Assembly (NCBI GenBank): GCA_004298665.1
Contig: SCQY01000050.1
Location: 1-42,563, forward strand
Direction of reading: 5' to 3'
DNA: 42,563 bases
DNA from: a bacterium
GTDB lineage: Bacteria; Vulcanimicrobiota; Vulcanimicrobiia; Vulcanimicrobiales; SCRA01
Part shown: piece by piece, positions 33,656 to 42,132 of the stretch
Numbering within the stretch: position 1 is the stretch's first letter
Layout of the letters: each line of letters begins with the position of its first letter
The notes under the pieces: generated by a model
Databases searched by the model: none
Seen by the model: the letters and a program-made list of their open reading frames with translations, nothing else
Told to the model about the DNA's origin: nothing
Made by a program: the position numbers and the translations under genes

Positions 33656-36157
33656 ATGAGAGCGGTGGTGATGGCCGGGGGTGAGGGCACCAGACTTCGT
33701 CCGCTCACCTCCACGAGACCCAAGCCTTTGACTCCGGTCGCCAACAAGCCGGTGATGCACCACATCGTCGACCTCTTGCGGACGCACGGGCTGAGACGCA
33801 TCATCGCGACGATCCACTACCTTGCCGACGAGATCGAGAGCTACTTCGGCGACGGCGCGGAGTACGGCGTCGAGATGGTCTACGTGGTGGAGGACTCACC
33901 GCTGGGCACGGCCGGTGCCGTCAAGCTAGGCGAGGAGCAGCTCGGCGGAGAGCCGTTCGTGGTGATCAGCGGAGACGCGCTCACCGATCTCGACCTTACC
34001 GCCGTCATCGAACAACATAAGCGCTGGGGTTCGAAGGCCACGATCGTGCTTCAACGGGTGGAGAATCCGCTGGAGTTCGGCGTGGTCATCACAGACGAGT
34101 CGTCGCGCATCACGCGCTTCCTCGAGAAGCCGACTTGGAGCGAAGTCTTCTCCGACACCATCAACACCGGCATCTACGTGCTGGAGCCGGAAGTGCTGGG
34201 TTACATGGAGCCCGGCCGCGTCTACGACTTCTCCAAGGATATCTTCCCTCGCATGCTGGCGGAGGGCGTGCCGATGTACGGCTTCGTCACCTCCGATTAC
34301 TGGACGGACATCGGAAATCTGCAGCAATACCGCCAGGCCAACTACGACGCTTTGGCGGGCAAGCTGCGGCTGCAGATTCCCGGCACGCAGATCCGTCCCG
34401 GCATCTGGGTGGACGAGGGGAGCGAGATCAGCCCCGTCGCGCGCCTCCACGGCCCGCTGGCCATCGGGCGCAACTGCACCGTCGCCGCCGGCGCCGTGAT
34501 CGAGGAGTACACGGCCATCGGCGACGCAACGATCGTCGAGGAAGGGGCGAACGTCCACCGCGCGATCGTCTGGGACGACGTCTACATCGGGAAGGGTGCG
34601 AAGCTGACAGCCTGCACCATCTGTGACCGCAACATCATCAAAGAAAACGCGAGCGTTGGGGAGGGTGCGGTGATCGGGCGAGGCTGCTCGATCAACGCGG
34701 GCGCGACCATTGCGCCGCAGGTGAAGATCTGGCCCGATAAAGCAGTGGCCGCCGGTGCGATGGTTTCGATGTCGCTGATCTGGGGCATCAAGTGGCCCGG
34801 CTCGCTCTTCGGCGGTGACGGCGTGCGGGGACTGGCCAACATCGAGATCACGCCGGAGTTCGCCATCAAGCTGGGGCAGGCATTCGGTACGTTTCTCAAG
34901 CCGGGTCAGACGGTGATGACCAGCCGCGACACGCACCACGCCTCACGGTTGGTCAACCGCTGCATCATCTCGGGGTTGCTCGCCGTTGGCGTGAACGTCG
35001 CCGACCTGCGGTCCTACCCCATTCCGCTCTCTCGCTACGCGGTGCGCCAGTCGGGCGACGGCGGCGTTCACGTGCGCGTTTCGCCGGAGGACCCCAACTC
35101 GTTTCTGATCGAGTTCTTTGCCCCAAGCGGCATCAACGTCGATAAGAACGTAGAGCGGAAGATCGAGAATCTCTTCTTCCGCGAAGATTTCCGCCGCACG
35201 TCGATGGACGACGTGGGCTTGCTGGACTTCCCGGGGCGCGCGCTCGAACGCTACGCCAGCGGCTTCACGCAGAGTTTGGCGTCGACGGCACTCCCCGAGG
35301 CCGGCCTCAAAGTGGTCGTCGACTTCGCCTACGGCAGCTCTGCGGCGATCCTCCCGCGCCTGCTGGGCCAGCTGGGCATCGAGATGATCTCGCTCAACGC
35401 GTACTTCGACGACACGAAAGTGCGCACGTTCGCCGACGAGCGCCCGCGCTACATCCAACAGCTCACCACGATCGTGCGCACGCTGGAAGCCAACGCCGGC
35501 ATCCTGGTGGACCCCGGCGGAGAGAAGCTGATCATCGTCGACGACCGCGGCCGCGCCATCCGAGCCAACGAGTTGTTGGCCCTCGCCGTGCTGCTGGTGG
35601 TGCGTGCCAAGCGCGGTGCGCGCGTGGCCGTGCCCGTCACGGCGCCCTCCGTCATCGAGCGTATCGCGCGCGAGCACAACGCCACGGTGATCCGTACCAA
35701 GAGCGACCGGCGCACGATGATGGAGCTTGCGCAAGCGCAGGGCGAAGATCTCGACTTCGTGGGCGGGGCCCGCGAGGGCGTGATCTTCCCCGAGTTCCAG
35801 CCTGGCTTCGACGCGATCTTCGGCACTGCCAAGCTGATGGAGCTCTTGGCTCGCGAACAGCGTTCGATCTCTCAGCTCCTGGAGGCCGTGCCGCCGTTCC
35901 ACATGTCGCGCGTGGTGGCGCCCTGCCCCTGGGAGCGCAAGGGACGGGTCATGCGTTCCCTAATCGCCGACCATCCTTCGGGGCAGGTGGAGCTTCTGGA
36001 CGGCGTCCGCGTGACGGTGGACGGGGGCTGGGTTCTGATGCTTCCGGACCCTTCGGATCCGCAGTTCAACGTCTTCGCGGAGGCGGGGAGCGAAGCCCAG
36101 GCCCAGGCCCTGGCCGACCGCTTTGCTGCTCGGATCAGCGAGCTCGCAGCGAGCTAA
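33656..36157 (+). CDS. Mannose-1-phosphate guanylyltransferase/phosphomannomutase-like fusion
   Basis: 833 residues. The N-terminal nucleotidyltransferase (1-240) starts MRAVVMAGGEGTRLRPLTSTRPKPL; then come left-handed beta-helix hexapeptide repeats (about 255-370: GPLAIGRNCTVAAGAVIEEY). From about 380 there is a phosphohexomutase-type domain (GGDGVRGLANIEITPE). In the mutase, the usual TxSHNP serine loop is T422-S-R-D and the metal loop DGDxDR is D619PGGEK624, so phosphomutase activity is doubtful. Cyanobacterial and actinobacterial fusions I recall look similar. ATG 33656 fits the family start; GTG 33530 with a strong ribosome site would add 42 unconserved residues. It is likely to supply GDP-mannose or another NDP-sugar. 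Confidence 0.88.
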   Translation: MRAVVMAGGEGTRLRPLTSTRPKPLTPVANKPVMHHIVDLLRTHGLRRIIATIHYLADEIESYFGDGAEYGVEMVYVVEDSPLGTAGAVKLGEEQLGGEPFVVISGDALTDLDLTAVIEQHKRWGSKATIVLQRVENPLEFGVVITDESSRITRFLEKPTWSEVFSDTINTGIYVLEPEVLGYMEPGRVYDFSKDIFPRMLAEGVPMYGFVTSDYWTDIGNLQQYRQANYDALAGKLRLQIPGTQIRPGIWVDEGSEISPVARLHGPLAIGRNCTVAAGAVIEEYTAIGDATIVEEGANVHRAIVWDDVYIGKGAKLTACTICDRNIIKENASVGEGAVIGRGCSINAGATIAPQVKIWPDKAVAAGAMVSMSLIWGIKWPGSLFGGDGVRGLANIEITPEFAIKLGQAFGTFLKPGQTVMTSRDTHHASRLVNRCIISGLLAVGVNVADLRSYPIPLSRYAVRQSGDGGVHVRVSPEDPNSFLIEFFAPSGINVDKNVERKIENLFFREDFRRTSMDDVGLLDFPGRALERYASGFTQSLASTALPEAGLKVVVDFAYGSSAAILPRLLGQLGIEMISLNAYFDDTKVRTFADERPRYIQQLTTIVRTLEANAGILVDPGGEKLIIVDDRGRAIRANELLALAVLLVVRAKRGARVAVPVTAPSVIERIAREHNATVIRTKSDRRTMMELAQAQGEDLDFVGGAREGVIFPEFQPGFDAIFGTAKLMELLAREQRSISQLLEAVPPFHMSRVVAPCPWERKGRVMRSLIADHPSGQVELLDGVRVTVDGGWVLMLPDPSDPQFNVFAEAGSEAQAQALADRFAARISELAAS

Positions 36158-36209
36158 CCACTCAAGACTAGGGATGCAACCGCGGTGCCGCGTACCAGGG
36201 TTGTGAGGG

Positions 36210-36225
36210 CCGGCGCGCCCGCGCG
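36210..36225 (+). terminator. GC hairpin between the fusion gene and thioredoxin
   Basis: GGCGCGC-CC-GCGCGCC is a 7-bp palindrome (6-bp stem, 4-nt loop), followed by CAAACAAC without a U-tract. It may terminate the upstream message weakly, or simply be GC-rich leader sequence. Confidence 0.3.
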
Positions 36226-36267
36226 CCCAAACAACCGAGATATTTGTAAGTAAGGACGGAACGAGAG

Positions 36268-36600
36268 ATGAGCGCACTACCCGACGTCGGCACGGCGACG
36301 TTCAAGCATGAGGTACTGGAGTCGAGCCAGCCGGTACTGGTGGATTTCTGGGCCCCATGGTGTGGACCGTGTAAGATGTTGTCCCCTATCGTCGAGAAGG
36401 TAGCCGGGCAGTACGCCGGGCGCGTCAAGATGCTTAAGCTGAACACCGACGAGAACCCCAGCCTCGCCGGCGAATACCAGGTCAGCGGCATCCCGTCGCT
36501 GATCCTGTACAAGAACGGTCAGGTCGTCGACCGCATCGTGGGTTACGTCCCCGAGAACGCGATCTCTTCGATGATCGAGAAGCACCTCACCGCAGCGTAG
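36268..36600 (+). CDS. trxA: Thioredoxin
   Basis: 110-residue thioredoxin with the redox motif W31-C-G-P-C35 in FWAPWCGPCKMLSP and cis-proline in SGIPSLILYKNGQ. Reduces protein disulfides in the cytoplasm with NADPH-thioredoxin reductase. Start ATG 36268 with GAGAG and AAGGA upstream. It sits between the NDP-sugar fusion gene and selA. Selenoproteins often use thioredoxin as reductant, but proximity alone does not prove a link. Confidence 0.96.
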   Translation: MSALPDVGTATFKHEVLESSQPVLVDFWAPWCGPCKMLSPIVEKVAGQYAGRVKMLKLNTDENPSLAGEYQVSGIPSLILYKNGQVVDRIVGYVPENAISSMIEKHLTAA

Positions 36601-36617
36601 GGAACGCTGCCGCTCAC

Positions 36618-37994
36618 GTGTCGTCGACCATGCGTGGCCTGCCGGCCGTGCATCGCTTGCTCGGTGAACCCGCCGTCGCCGCCTATGGAGTTCTCCTAGG
36701 CGGCGGCACGCTCACGCGCGTTGCGCGTGGGGTCCTCGAGGCGGAGCGCGCGCGCGTACGCAGCGAGGGCGGAGAGCCCGCACCGTACGAGGAGCTGGTC
36801 GCCCGCCTGCTCACGCGCCTAGCCGGTGAGGAGAGCGCGGGGCTCGTGGCCGTGGTCAACGCGGCTGGCGTGCTCGTCCATACCAACCTCGGGCGTGCCC
36901 CGCTTGCGGCGGAGGCGCTCGAGGAGATCGTGCGCATCGGCGCCGGTTACTCCAACGTAGAGTTCGATCTGTGCGAAGGCGTGCGCGGCTCCCGCTACGA
37001 GCGCGTCAACGCGCTGTTGCGCGAAGTCACCGGCGCCGAGGATGCCGTGGTGGTGAACAACAACGCCGCCGCCGTCCTCCTGGTGCTCGACACCTTCGCC
37101 AAGGGGCGCGAGGTGGTGGTAGCGCGCTCGCAATTGGTGGAGATCGGTGGTGGTTTCCGCATCCCCGACGTCCTGCGCAAGAGCGGCTGCACGCTGGTGG
37201 AGGTCGGTGCCACCAACAAGACCTATCTCGCGGACTATGCGCGCGCGCTGACGCCGGAGACGGCGCTGCTGCTGCGCTGCCACACGTCGAACTACCGCAT
37301 CGAAGGCTTTACCCGCGAGGTGGAAGCCGGCGAGCTGGCCGCGCTGGGGCGCCGCGTCGGCCTTCCGGTGGTGGAGGACCTCGGCAGCGGGACGCTGGTC
37401 GATCTCACGCGTTACGGGCTGCCCCACGAACCCACGGTGCAGCAGGTGGTCGAGGCCGGTGTCGATCTGGTGACGTTCAGCGGCGACAAGCTGCTGGGCG
37501 GGCCACAGGCGGGGATCGTGGTGGGGCGGCGTGCGCTGGTTTCACGGTTGCGCGCCAACCCGCTGCTGCGCGCGCTGCGTGTCGACAAGCTCACGCTGGC
37601 GGCACTCGCAGCGACGCTGCGCCTCTACGTTCAGCCGGATGCCCTGGAGCGCATTCCCCTCTACCATCTTCTGGCGCGCCCCGTCGAGCGCATCGAGGCC
37701 CTGCTCGAGGGCGTGCGCGCGCGCCTGGCGGGGCGCGTCGCCGCCGATCTCCAGGTGGAAGCGTCGTTGGCGTTCGTCGGCGGCGGCTCGCTGCCCACGG
37801 CCACGATCCGTTCGCATGCGCTAGTGGTCCACCCGCACACCTACGATGCCGAGACGCTGGCGCGCCGTTTGCGCGAGAGCCGGCCGGCGATCGTAGGGCG
37901 TTTGGAAGGAAATGCAGTGCTGCTCGACGGGCGCGCGCTGCGCGACGAGGACGTCGAAACCATCCACGACGCGCTCGCACGCCTCCTCGGCTAG
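36618..37994 (+). CDS. selA: L-seryl-tRNA(Sec) selenium transferase
   Basis: 458-residue PLP enzyme that converts seryl-tRNA(Sec) to selenocysteinyl-tRNA(Sec) using selenophosphate. Typical motifs: VVNAAGVLVHTNLGRAPL, GYSNVEFDLCEG, VNNNAAAVLLVL, CHTSNYRIEGF, and the PLP lysine K291 in FSGDKLLGGPQAGI. Start GTG 36618; ATG 36630 is an alternative, and neither has a strong ribosome site. It is 17 bp downstream of trxA and 17 bp before selB, so these are likely co-transcribed. selD (selenophosphate synthase) and the tRNA-Sec gene are not in the window. Confidence 0.96.
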   Translation: MSSTMRGLPAVHRLLGEPAVAAYGVLLGGGTLTRVARGVLEAERARVRSEGGEPAPYEELVARLLTRLAGEESAGLVAVVNAAGVLVHTNLGRAPLAAEALEEIVRIGAGYSNVEFDLCEGVRGSRYERVNALLREVTGAEDAVVVNNNAAAVLLVLDTFAKGREVVVARSQLVEIGGGFRIPDVLRKSGCTLVEVGATNKTYLADYARALTPETALLLRCHTSNYRIEGFTREVEAGELAALGRRVGLPVVEDLGSGTLVDLTRYGLPHEPTVQQVVEAGVDLVTFSGDKLLGGPQAGIVVGRRALVSRLRANPLLRALRVDKLTLAALAATLRLYVQPDALERIPLYHLLARPVERIEALLEGVRARLAGRVAADLQVEASLAFVGGGSLPTATIRSHALVVHPHTYDAETLARRLRESRPAIVGRLEGNAVLLDGRALRDEDVETIHDALARLLG

Positions 37995-38011
37995 GAGCCA
38001 CTCCGCAAAAT

Positions 38012-39877
38012 ATGCACATCATCGGAACGGCCGGACACGTCGATCACGGGAAGTCGTCGCTGGTGCTCGCGCTCACAGGAACCAATCCCGATCGCTGGCT
38101 CGAAGAGCAGGTGCGCGGGATGACGTTGGATCTGGGCTTTGCGCGTCTGGACTTCGGCGGCGGCGTGGAGGCGGGGATCGTCGACGTCCCCGGACACGAG
38201 CGCTTCCTTCACAATATGCTGGCGGGTGCCGCTGGGATGGAGCTGCTGCTGCTGGTGGTGGCCGCCAACGAAGGGCCGCGTCCGCAGACGCGCGAGCACT
38301 TGGCGATCGTGAGCTATCTCAACGTGCGCCGCGCGTTGATCGTACTTACCAAAGCCGATCTCGTCGACGACGAGGAGCTGGCCCTGGCCGAGGAGGCTGT
38401 GCGTGAGGCGGCGCAGGGAACGGTGGCCGAGCATGCGCGTGCCATTGCCGTCTCCAGTGTCAGCGGCCGCGGCCTCGACGAACTGCGAGCGGCGATCCGC
38501 GAGGAGCTGCTGGCGCTGCCGCCTCGGCCACTCGATGCACCGGCATATCTTCCCATCGATCGCTCCTTCGCATTACAAGGACACGGCACGATCGTCACCG
38601 GTACGCTGATGCAGGGACGCATGCGCGTCGGCGAGGAGCTGATGCTCCAGCCGGGCGATCGGCGAGTGCGCGTGCGCGGCCTGCATGTCTTCAATCGCGC
38701 CTTCGAAGAAGTGAGCGCGGGCTCGCGCGTGGCCGTCAACCTCCCCGGCATCGACTACCGCGAGATCCGCCGCGGCATGACGCTGGGCGCTCCGGAGCTT
38801 GCGCCGCGCGAGACGCTGACCGTGCGCTTTCGCCCGCCGCAAGACGCGCTCTCGCTGCTGCGCCGGCGCACGAACGTGCGGGCCCACCTCGGGTCGGCGG
38901 AGATTATCGGCACGCTCGTCTTCGAACACGTGCCCGAACGTGCGGAGGAGGTGGAAGCCACGCTCCACCTGCGCGAACCAGCGCTGGCCTTCCCCGGCTC
39001 CACGTTCGTGGTGCGCCGGATGTCGCCGAAGGATCTGCTGGGCGGCGGATCGATAGCCGGCGTCGGCACGCGCGTTCAAGATGCCGAGGATGGCGAACAA
39101 TCGCCCGAGGCGGCGGCGCTCGCCGATGCTCTGGCTGCCTCCCGGCGCGTCCCCCTCTCGTTGAACGAGCTGGCCGCGCGCGCGAACGTGCGCGCCGAGC
39201 GTGCCGCGCGGGAGATCGCTGCGCTCGTCGAAGATGGGCGCGCCCTGGAGCTAGCCAAGCCCCTGGCCTATCTCGACGGGGCTGGGGGTGCGCAGCTTCT
39301 AGCAGCGGCGAGCGAGGCGCTCGCCGCGCGCCACGAACGCGCGCCGTGGGCGCTTGGGCTGCAAGCGCCGGCCTTAGCCCGTGCGATGGCCGTCGAGGAA
39401 TCGCTCGGCGCGCGGCTCCTGGCTGTCTTCGCCCACGCAGGGAGCCTAGCGCAGCGCGGTGTGTGGTGGTCCCTGCCGTCGTTCACGCCGCAGTTGAGCA
39501 AGGATCAGCAGCGATTCTTCGGTGCGGCGCTGGCAGTAGCTGCGCAGACGCCGCTCGTCCCCGTGGCGCTTGCCCTGGTGCTCGAGCGCATTGCGGCGTC
39601 GAAGGTCGAAGGCTTGTCCGACGCGCTGGAGACGCTGTTCGTGGGCGGCGCGCTGGTGAAGGTCAGCGAGGGAGTCTATCGCCGCTCGCAGATCCAGCAG
39701 ATCCGCGCGCAGCTCGAAGAGATGCTGCGCGCCAAGGGCGAGGTGACGATGGCTGAATTTCGCGACATCGTCGGTATGTCACGGAAATACTGCGTGCCGC
39801 TGCTGGAGTGGTTCGACGCCACGGGCGTGACGGTGCGTTCCGGCGACGTACGCCGGCTACGCCAGGCTGTTCGCTGA
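38012..39877 (+). CDS. selB: Selenocysteine-specific elongation factor SelB
   Basis: 621-residue GTPase that delivers Sec-tRNA to UGA codons marked by a SECIS. The N-terminal EF-Tu-like G domain has G1 GHVDHGKSS (8-16), the SelB-typical EEQVRGMTLDLGFA, DVPGHERF and TKADLV. Domains II and III follow (QGHGTIVTGTLMQG). The C-terminal part (about 360-621) is winged-helix repeats that read the SECIS, ending with VTMAEFRDIVGMSRKYCVPLLEWFD. Start ATG 38012, with AGGAG 17 nt upstream. The proposed selenoprotein starts about 2.3 kb downstream. Confidence 0.96.
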   Translation: MHIIGTAGHVDHGKSSLVLALTGTNPDRWLEEQVRGMTLDLGFARLDFGGGVEAGIVDVPGHERFLHNMLAGAAGMELLLLVVAANEGPRPQTREHLAIVSYLNVRRALIVLTKADLVDDEELALAEEAVREAAQGTVAEHARAIAVSSVSGRGLDELRAAIREELLALPPRPLDAPAYLPIDRSFALQGHGTIVTGTLMQGRMRVGEELMLQPGDRRVRVRGLHVFNRAFEEVSAGSRVAVNLPGIDYREIRRGMTLGAPELAPRETLTVRFRPPQDALSLLRRRTNVRAHLGSAEIIGTLVFEHVPERAEEVEATLHLREPALAFPGSTFVVRRMSPKDLLGGGSIAGVGTRVQDAEDGEQSPEAAALADALAASRRVPLSLNELAARANVRAERAAREIAALVEDGRALELAKPLAYLDGAGGAQLLAAASEALAARHERAPWALGLQAPALARAMAVEESLGARLLAVFAHAGSLAQRGVWWSLPSFTPQLSKDQQRFFGAALAVAAQTPLVPVALALVLERIAASKVEGLSDALETLFVGGALVKVSEGVYRRSQIQQIRAQLEEMLRAKGEVTMAEFRDIVGMSRKYCVPLLEWFDATGVTVRSGDVRRLRQAVR

Positions 39878-40855
39878 GAGGCTGCGCACGTCGTTGTCGT
39901 GCACCGCGGCGTAGACCATCTCGTCGAGCGAGAACGGATCGCTTTGCCACGCCTCGAGCGGAAGCTCCGCAGCGATCGCGACATCCCCCTCCAGGCGCAG
40001 GCGTACGACGCCGCCGATGCGCGCGATGTCGACGATACGCAGGCGCCAGGCGTAGCGCTGGTTGACGCGCTCGCGTGAAAGGCGTACCCGCCAGGGGTCG
40101 AAAGCGATCCGCTGCGTCACCGCGCCGTCCGCGGCGGGGAGATCGACGAGGTCGACGCCCATGAACTCGGCTACGAAGCGCGTTGCAGGCTGTGCCGCCA
40201 GCTCTTCGGCCGATCCGCACTGCACGATGTGTCCGGCGTCCATCACGGCGATGCGGTCGCCTAAGAAGCGCGCATCGTCGATATCGTGACTGACTACGAT
40301 GGTAGGGATGGTGAGCGAGCGCAGGATGCGCCCGAGCTCGCTTCGGACGTACGCGCGGCTCTGAACGTCGAGCGCCGAGAGCGGCTCGTCCAAGAGCAGG
40401 ACACGCGGCTCGGTGACCAGTGCCCGCGCCAGCGCTACGCGCTGCCGCTCTCCGCCGGAGAGCGTGCGCGTCGGCATGGCACGCAGGTAGGAGATGCCTA
40501 ACCGCTCGAGCATCGCGTCCACTCGCTGCGCGCGCTGCGCCGCAGAGCTCGCGAAGAGGCCGTAGCCGACGTTGGCGGCTACGTCGAGGTGTGGGAAGAG
40601 TGCGTAACTCTGAAAGAGATAGCCGATGCCGCGCCGCTCAGTGGGAACGGAGTGCCGCGCCGCATGATCGTAGAGTGTGCGCCCTTCTAGGGTGATCCTT
40701 CCATCGTCGAGGGGGATCAGACCCGTCAGCCCGTTGAGCGTCGTCGTCTTGCCGCAGCCCGAACGCCCCGCGAGCACCAGCACTTCGCAGCCTACGTCCA
40801 GCGACACGTCGACGTCGAGCCCGGGGAGCTGACGGCGAACATGCAGGGAGAGCAT
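39857..40855 (-). CDS. ABC transporter ATPase, molybdate ModC-like
   Basis: 332 residues. Walker A GRSGCGKTT, Q-loop LFQSYALFPHLDVAANVGYGL, signature LSGGERQR, Walker B VLLLDEPLSALD and the switch histidine in IVVSHDIDDARFLGD. A C-terminal TOBE-like region (SRERVNQRYAWRLRIVDI, VVRLRLEGD) is like ModC of molybdate importers. modA and modB are not next to it. ATG 40855 is chosen; TTG 40867 overlaps the RNase D stop as TTGA and would add four residues. It overlaps selB tail to tail by 21 bp. Sulfate or spermidine-type ATPases are alternatives. Confidence 0.85.
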   Translation of the reverse strand: MLSLHVRRQLPGLDVDVSLDVGCEVLVLAGRSGCGKTTTLNGLTGLIPLDDGRITLEGRTLYDHAARHSVPTERRGIGYLFQSYALFPHLDVAANVGYGLFASSAAQRAQRVDAMLERLGISYLRAMPTRTLSGGERQRVALARALVTEPRVLLLDEPLSALDVQSRAYVRSELGRILRSLTIPTIVVSHDIDDARFLGDRIAVMDAGHIVQCGSAEELAAQPATRFVAEFMGVDLVDLPAADGAVTQRIAFDPWRVRLSRERVNQRYAWRLRIVDIARIGGVVRLRLEGDVAIAAELPLEAWQSDPFSLDEMVYAAVHDNDVRSLSANSLA

Positions 40856-40863
40856 GGTATCGG

Positions 40864-42036
40864 TCAAGGGTCGATCGCCAGGTGCGGATCGCCCTCGAGG
40901 TAGTTGCGTACGGCGATCTTGCGCTCACCGCTGAGCAGACGCCAGATAGGTTCGCCCACCAGGTCGACGCGCCAGTCGGAGAGGCCGAGCGTGGCGGTGA
41001 ACGTTGCGAAGTCGCCGGGGAGCTCGCGCACCACGCGCTCGAGCGAGGAGCGCGGCGCCAACAGCGAAGGCGGCAGATCCTCGCGTGCGGCGATGGCGCC
41101 CGTGACCACGCTCATCAGCGTCGCCAGAGCCTCGCGGCCGCCGTCGAGCCCGCGTGGGTGCTTGGGTGGCAGGCGATCCTCCGGCCAGGCCTCGCCCGCA
41201 GCAACGGCCTCGATCAGGCGCGTGCCCAGCGTGCGCTTCGTCTGCTCGTTGATGCGTCGCAGGCTGTCGAGATCGCGCACGCTCTTCGGCCGCAGCGAGG
41301 CGATCGCCACCAGAACGTCGTCCGAGGCGACGAAACGCAGCGGGATGTCGCGCTCGCGCGCGACGTGCTCGCGCAGCTGCGCTAGCTCGGAGAGGATGGC
41401 CAGCTCGCGCCGGCTGAGTCGCTGGCCGCCGGAGACTTTGAGGTAGAGGCGCTCGCCCTCCACGCGGTAGCGCGAGGGGTTGCTCATGGTTGCGCACTCC
41501 GCCGCCGCCCACTCCAAGCGCCCGCGCTCGATCAACATCGCGCGGATGCGTTCGTAGAGCGGAATCAGGTGGATGACGTCATCGACCAGGTACTCGATCT
41601 GCGCCGGCGAGAGCGGGCGCGCACTCCAATCGCTTACCGTGTGTGCCTTGCGCAGACGCACGTGGACCAGCTCGCGCACCGCGTCGGCCAGTGAGATTGA
41701 GGCGCCGAAACCGCAGAACGCGGCGGCGATCTGCGTGTCGAAGACATGCGGCGGCAGGCTGTCGAAGCGCTCGAGGAAGATGCGCAGATCGGCCGAGAGC
41801 GCGTGGCCGATGACCTGCCGCCCTTCGAGGGCACGAGCCAGCGGCACCAAGTCCGGCACGGCTAACGGATCCACGAGCGCCACGCCGTCGTCGAACGCGA
41901 GTTGGAGCAGCATCAGCCGAGGCACGTACGAGTTCTCGCCGTGGAACTCCGTATCCAACGCCACGCGCTGTGCGCCTTCCACGCGCTCGCACAGCGCAAG
42001 GAGAGCGGGGCGGTCCGTTACGGAGATCACGTCCAT
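40864..42036 (-). CDS. rnd: Ribonuclease D
   Basis: 390-residue DEDDy 3'-5' exoribonuclease involved in 3' maturation of tRNAs and small stable RNAs. Exo I is D28-T-E30 (ALDTEFHGENSYVP), Exo II IGHALSADLRIF, Exo III YLVDDVIHL (Y-x3-D). A C-terminal HRDC-type helical domain follows (ELAILSELAQLREHVARERD). Length is close to E. coli RNase D. ATG 42036; the ribosome site is weak. It lies upstream of the ABC ATPase on the minus strand and diverges from the selenoprotein candidate, 96 bp apart. Confidence 0.94.
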   Translation of the reverse strand: MDVISVTDRPALLALCERVEGAQRVALDTEFHGENSYVPRLMLLQLAFDDGVALVDPLAVPDLVPLARALEGRQVIGHALSADLRIFLERFDSLPPHVFDTQIAAAFCGFGASISLADAVRELVHVRLRKAHTVSDWSARPLSPAQIEYLVDDVIHLIPLYERIRAMLIERGRLEWAAAECATMSNPSRYRVEGERLYLKVSGGQRLSRRELAILSELAQLREHVARERDIPLRFVASDDVLVAIASLRPKSVRDLDSLRRINEQTKRTLGTRLIEAVAAGEAWPEDRLPPKHPRGLDGGREALATLMSVVTGAIAAREDLPPSLLAPRSSLERVVRELPGDFATFTATLGLSDWRVDLVGEPIWRLLSGERKIAVRNYLEGDPHLAIDP

Positions 42037-42132
42037 GGGCGCGTCTTCGCCGTGCGGCGCCGGGCGTCCGCCCGCGTTACGGAGGGGGATCGGCCAGGCG
42101 GCGCGTACCCCCGCCGTATCGGCGAGAGGAGC
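42037..42132. promoter_or_regulatory. Divergent promoter region of rnd and the selenoprotein candidate
   Basis: 96 bp, GC-rich. It contains an inverted repeat CGGGCG-TC-CGCCCG at 42061-42074 and the AGGAG (42127-42131) that serves as ribosome site for the plus-strand gene, with short spacing to ATG 42133. I see no convincing -35/-10 pair. Confidence 0.35.

Noticed and set aside
36971-38011. Plus-strand frame upstream of selB extending into selA
   Set aside because: It is the third-frame shadow of selA; the SelB domain begins at ATG 38012 with the GHVDHGKSS motif.
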